Part shown: one piece after another, positions 5,893-6,270 of the stretch
Layout: each line of letters opens with the position of its first letter
Position numbering within the stretch: position 1 is the stretch's first letter
Assembly (NCBI GenBank): GCA_034431815.1
Contig: DAOUCS010000076.1
Coordinates: 1 to 6,270, forward strand
Source of the DNA: HRBIN29 sp034431815
GTDB lineage: Bacteria; Chloroflexota; Dehalococcoidia; Tepidiformales; Tepidiformaceae
Length of the DNA stretch: 6,270 nt
Direction: 5' to 3'
Notes under the pieces: generated by a model
Told to the model about the DNA's origin: nothing
Databases searched by the model: none
Seen by the model: the letters and a program-made list of their open reading frames with translations, nothing else
Made by a program: the position numbers and the translations under genes

Positions 5893-6270
5893 TCAGTATA
5901 GGGCCCCGGCTGCATCCACCGGCACGGCACGGCCGACAACCATGGGGAGAACCAGCATCCGGAACCGCCGCTCGACCCGCACGCGGAAGCCACCGGCCTC
6001 GAGGGATGCCACCGTGGCTCGGTTCAGACGGCATCCTCCGGCAACCATACCCCACGCCGGCGTGAGGGCATCGAAGAAACGTCCCGAGATCGCCCCCGCC
6101 GGACGGACGTGCTCCCAGAACCGCAGCTCGCCGCCCGGGCGTAGCACTCGCCGAATCTCCGCGATCGCGCGATCCGGGTCGTCGACCGTACAGAGCGTGA
6201 GCGTCGAAACCACGGCGTCGAACGAACGATCGGGGAACGGGATCGCTTCGGCCGGGGCACAGCGCAGGTC
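5893..6270 (-). CDS. Class I SAM-dependent methyltransferase (C-terminal part, Methyltransf_11 type)
   Basis: The last 125 residues of a methyltransferase; the reading frame is open to the window edge, so the SAM-binding glycine motif I lies outside. Visible are the motif around AEAIPFPDRSFDAVVSTLTL (residues 8-26 of this fragment), where the acidic residue and post-motif strand of the Rossmann fold are typical, and LRPGGELRFWEHVRP (43-57), the strand-turn hallmark of UbiE/type 11 methyltransferases. A GGCRLNRAT segment (78-86) and a C-terminal beta hairpin follow. The FWEHV and GGC-LNR pattern resembles small-molecule or lipid methyltransferases of the phosphatidylethanolamine N-methyltransferase-like group, but the substrate cannot be told. 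A GTG at 6213 is internal: the 19 codons upstream encode conserved family sequence. The TGA is 26 bases before nfo, so the two are likely co-transcribed. Confidence 0.88.
   Translation of the reverse strand, partial: DLRCAPAEAIPFPDRSFDAVVSTLTLCTVDDPDRAIAEIRRVLRPGGELRFWEHVRPAGAISGRFFDALTPAWGMVAGGCRLNRATVASLEAGGFRVRVERRFRMLVLPMVVGRAVPVDAAGALY

Noticed and set aside
5867..6055. N-terminal extension of endonuclease IV
   Set aside because: The extra residues are not family-like, overlap the methyltransferase coding region, and a good Shine-Dalgarno precedes the GTG at 5866.

Overview
This is a GC-rich bacterial window. Every gene I can support lies on the minus strand, so transcription runs from position 6270 toward 1. 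Read in that direction the order is: the C-terminal end of a class I SAM-dependent methyltransferase (cut by the window edge), endonuclease IV (nfo), a 108-residue protein of unknown function, glucosamine-6-phosphate synthase (glmS) behind a 354-base leader, and phosphoenolpyruvate synthase (ppsA).

The main feature is in the leader. The RNA copied from about 4581 to 4434 has the sequence and fold of a glmS self-cleaving ribozyme (the GlcN6P-activated riboswitch). It shows the A/GCGCC cleavage site, a P1 hairpin, the TGACGAGG joining strand, P2, P2.1, a P3/P3.1 pseudoknot candidate, and a P4/P4.1 arm with a GCGA tetraloop. It sits about 100 bases upstream of the glmS ATG, so the enzyme's product probably represses its own mRNA by triggering cleavage. 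Two small perfect hairpins follow between ribozyme and start codon.

The methyltransferase, nfo and the 108-residue gene form a tight group: there is a 26-base gap before nfo, and the 108-residue gene starts inside the nfo stop codon (ATGA overlap). glmS and ppsA probably have their own promoters. A perfect TATAAT lies 52 bases upstream of ppsA, and a weak promoter candidate lies upstream of the ribozyme. Functionally, Nfo repairs abasic sites, GlmS commits fructose-6-phosphate to amino sugars for peptidoglycan, and PpsA makes PEP from pyruvate for gluconeogenesis and as a substrate for MurA. Any functional link between these genes is inference.

The organism cannot be fixed from this window. 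High GC together with a glmS ribozyme would suit a GC-rich Bacillota lineage or a phylum such as Chloroflexota. No mobile element, CRISPR array, tRNA or rRNA was seen. The long plus-strand open frames are shadows of the minus-strand genes.
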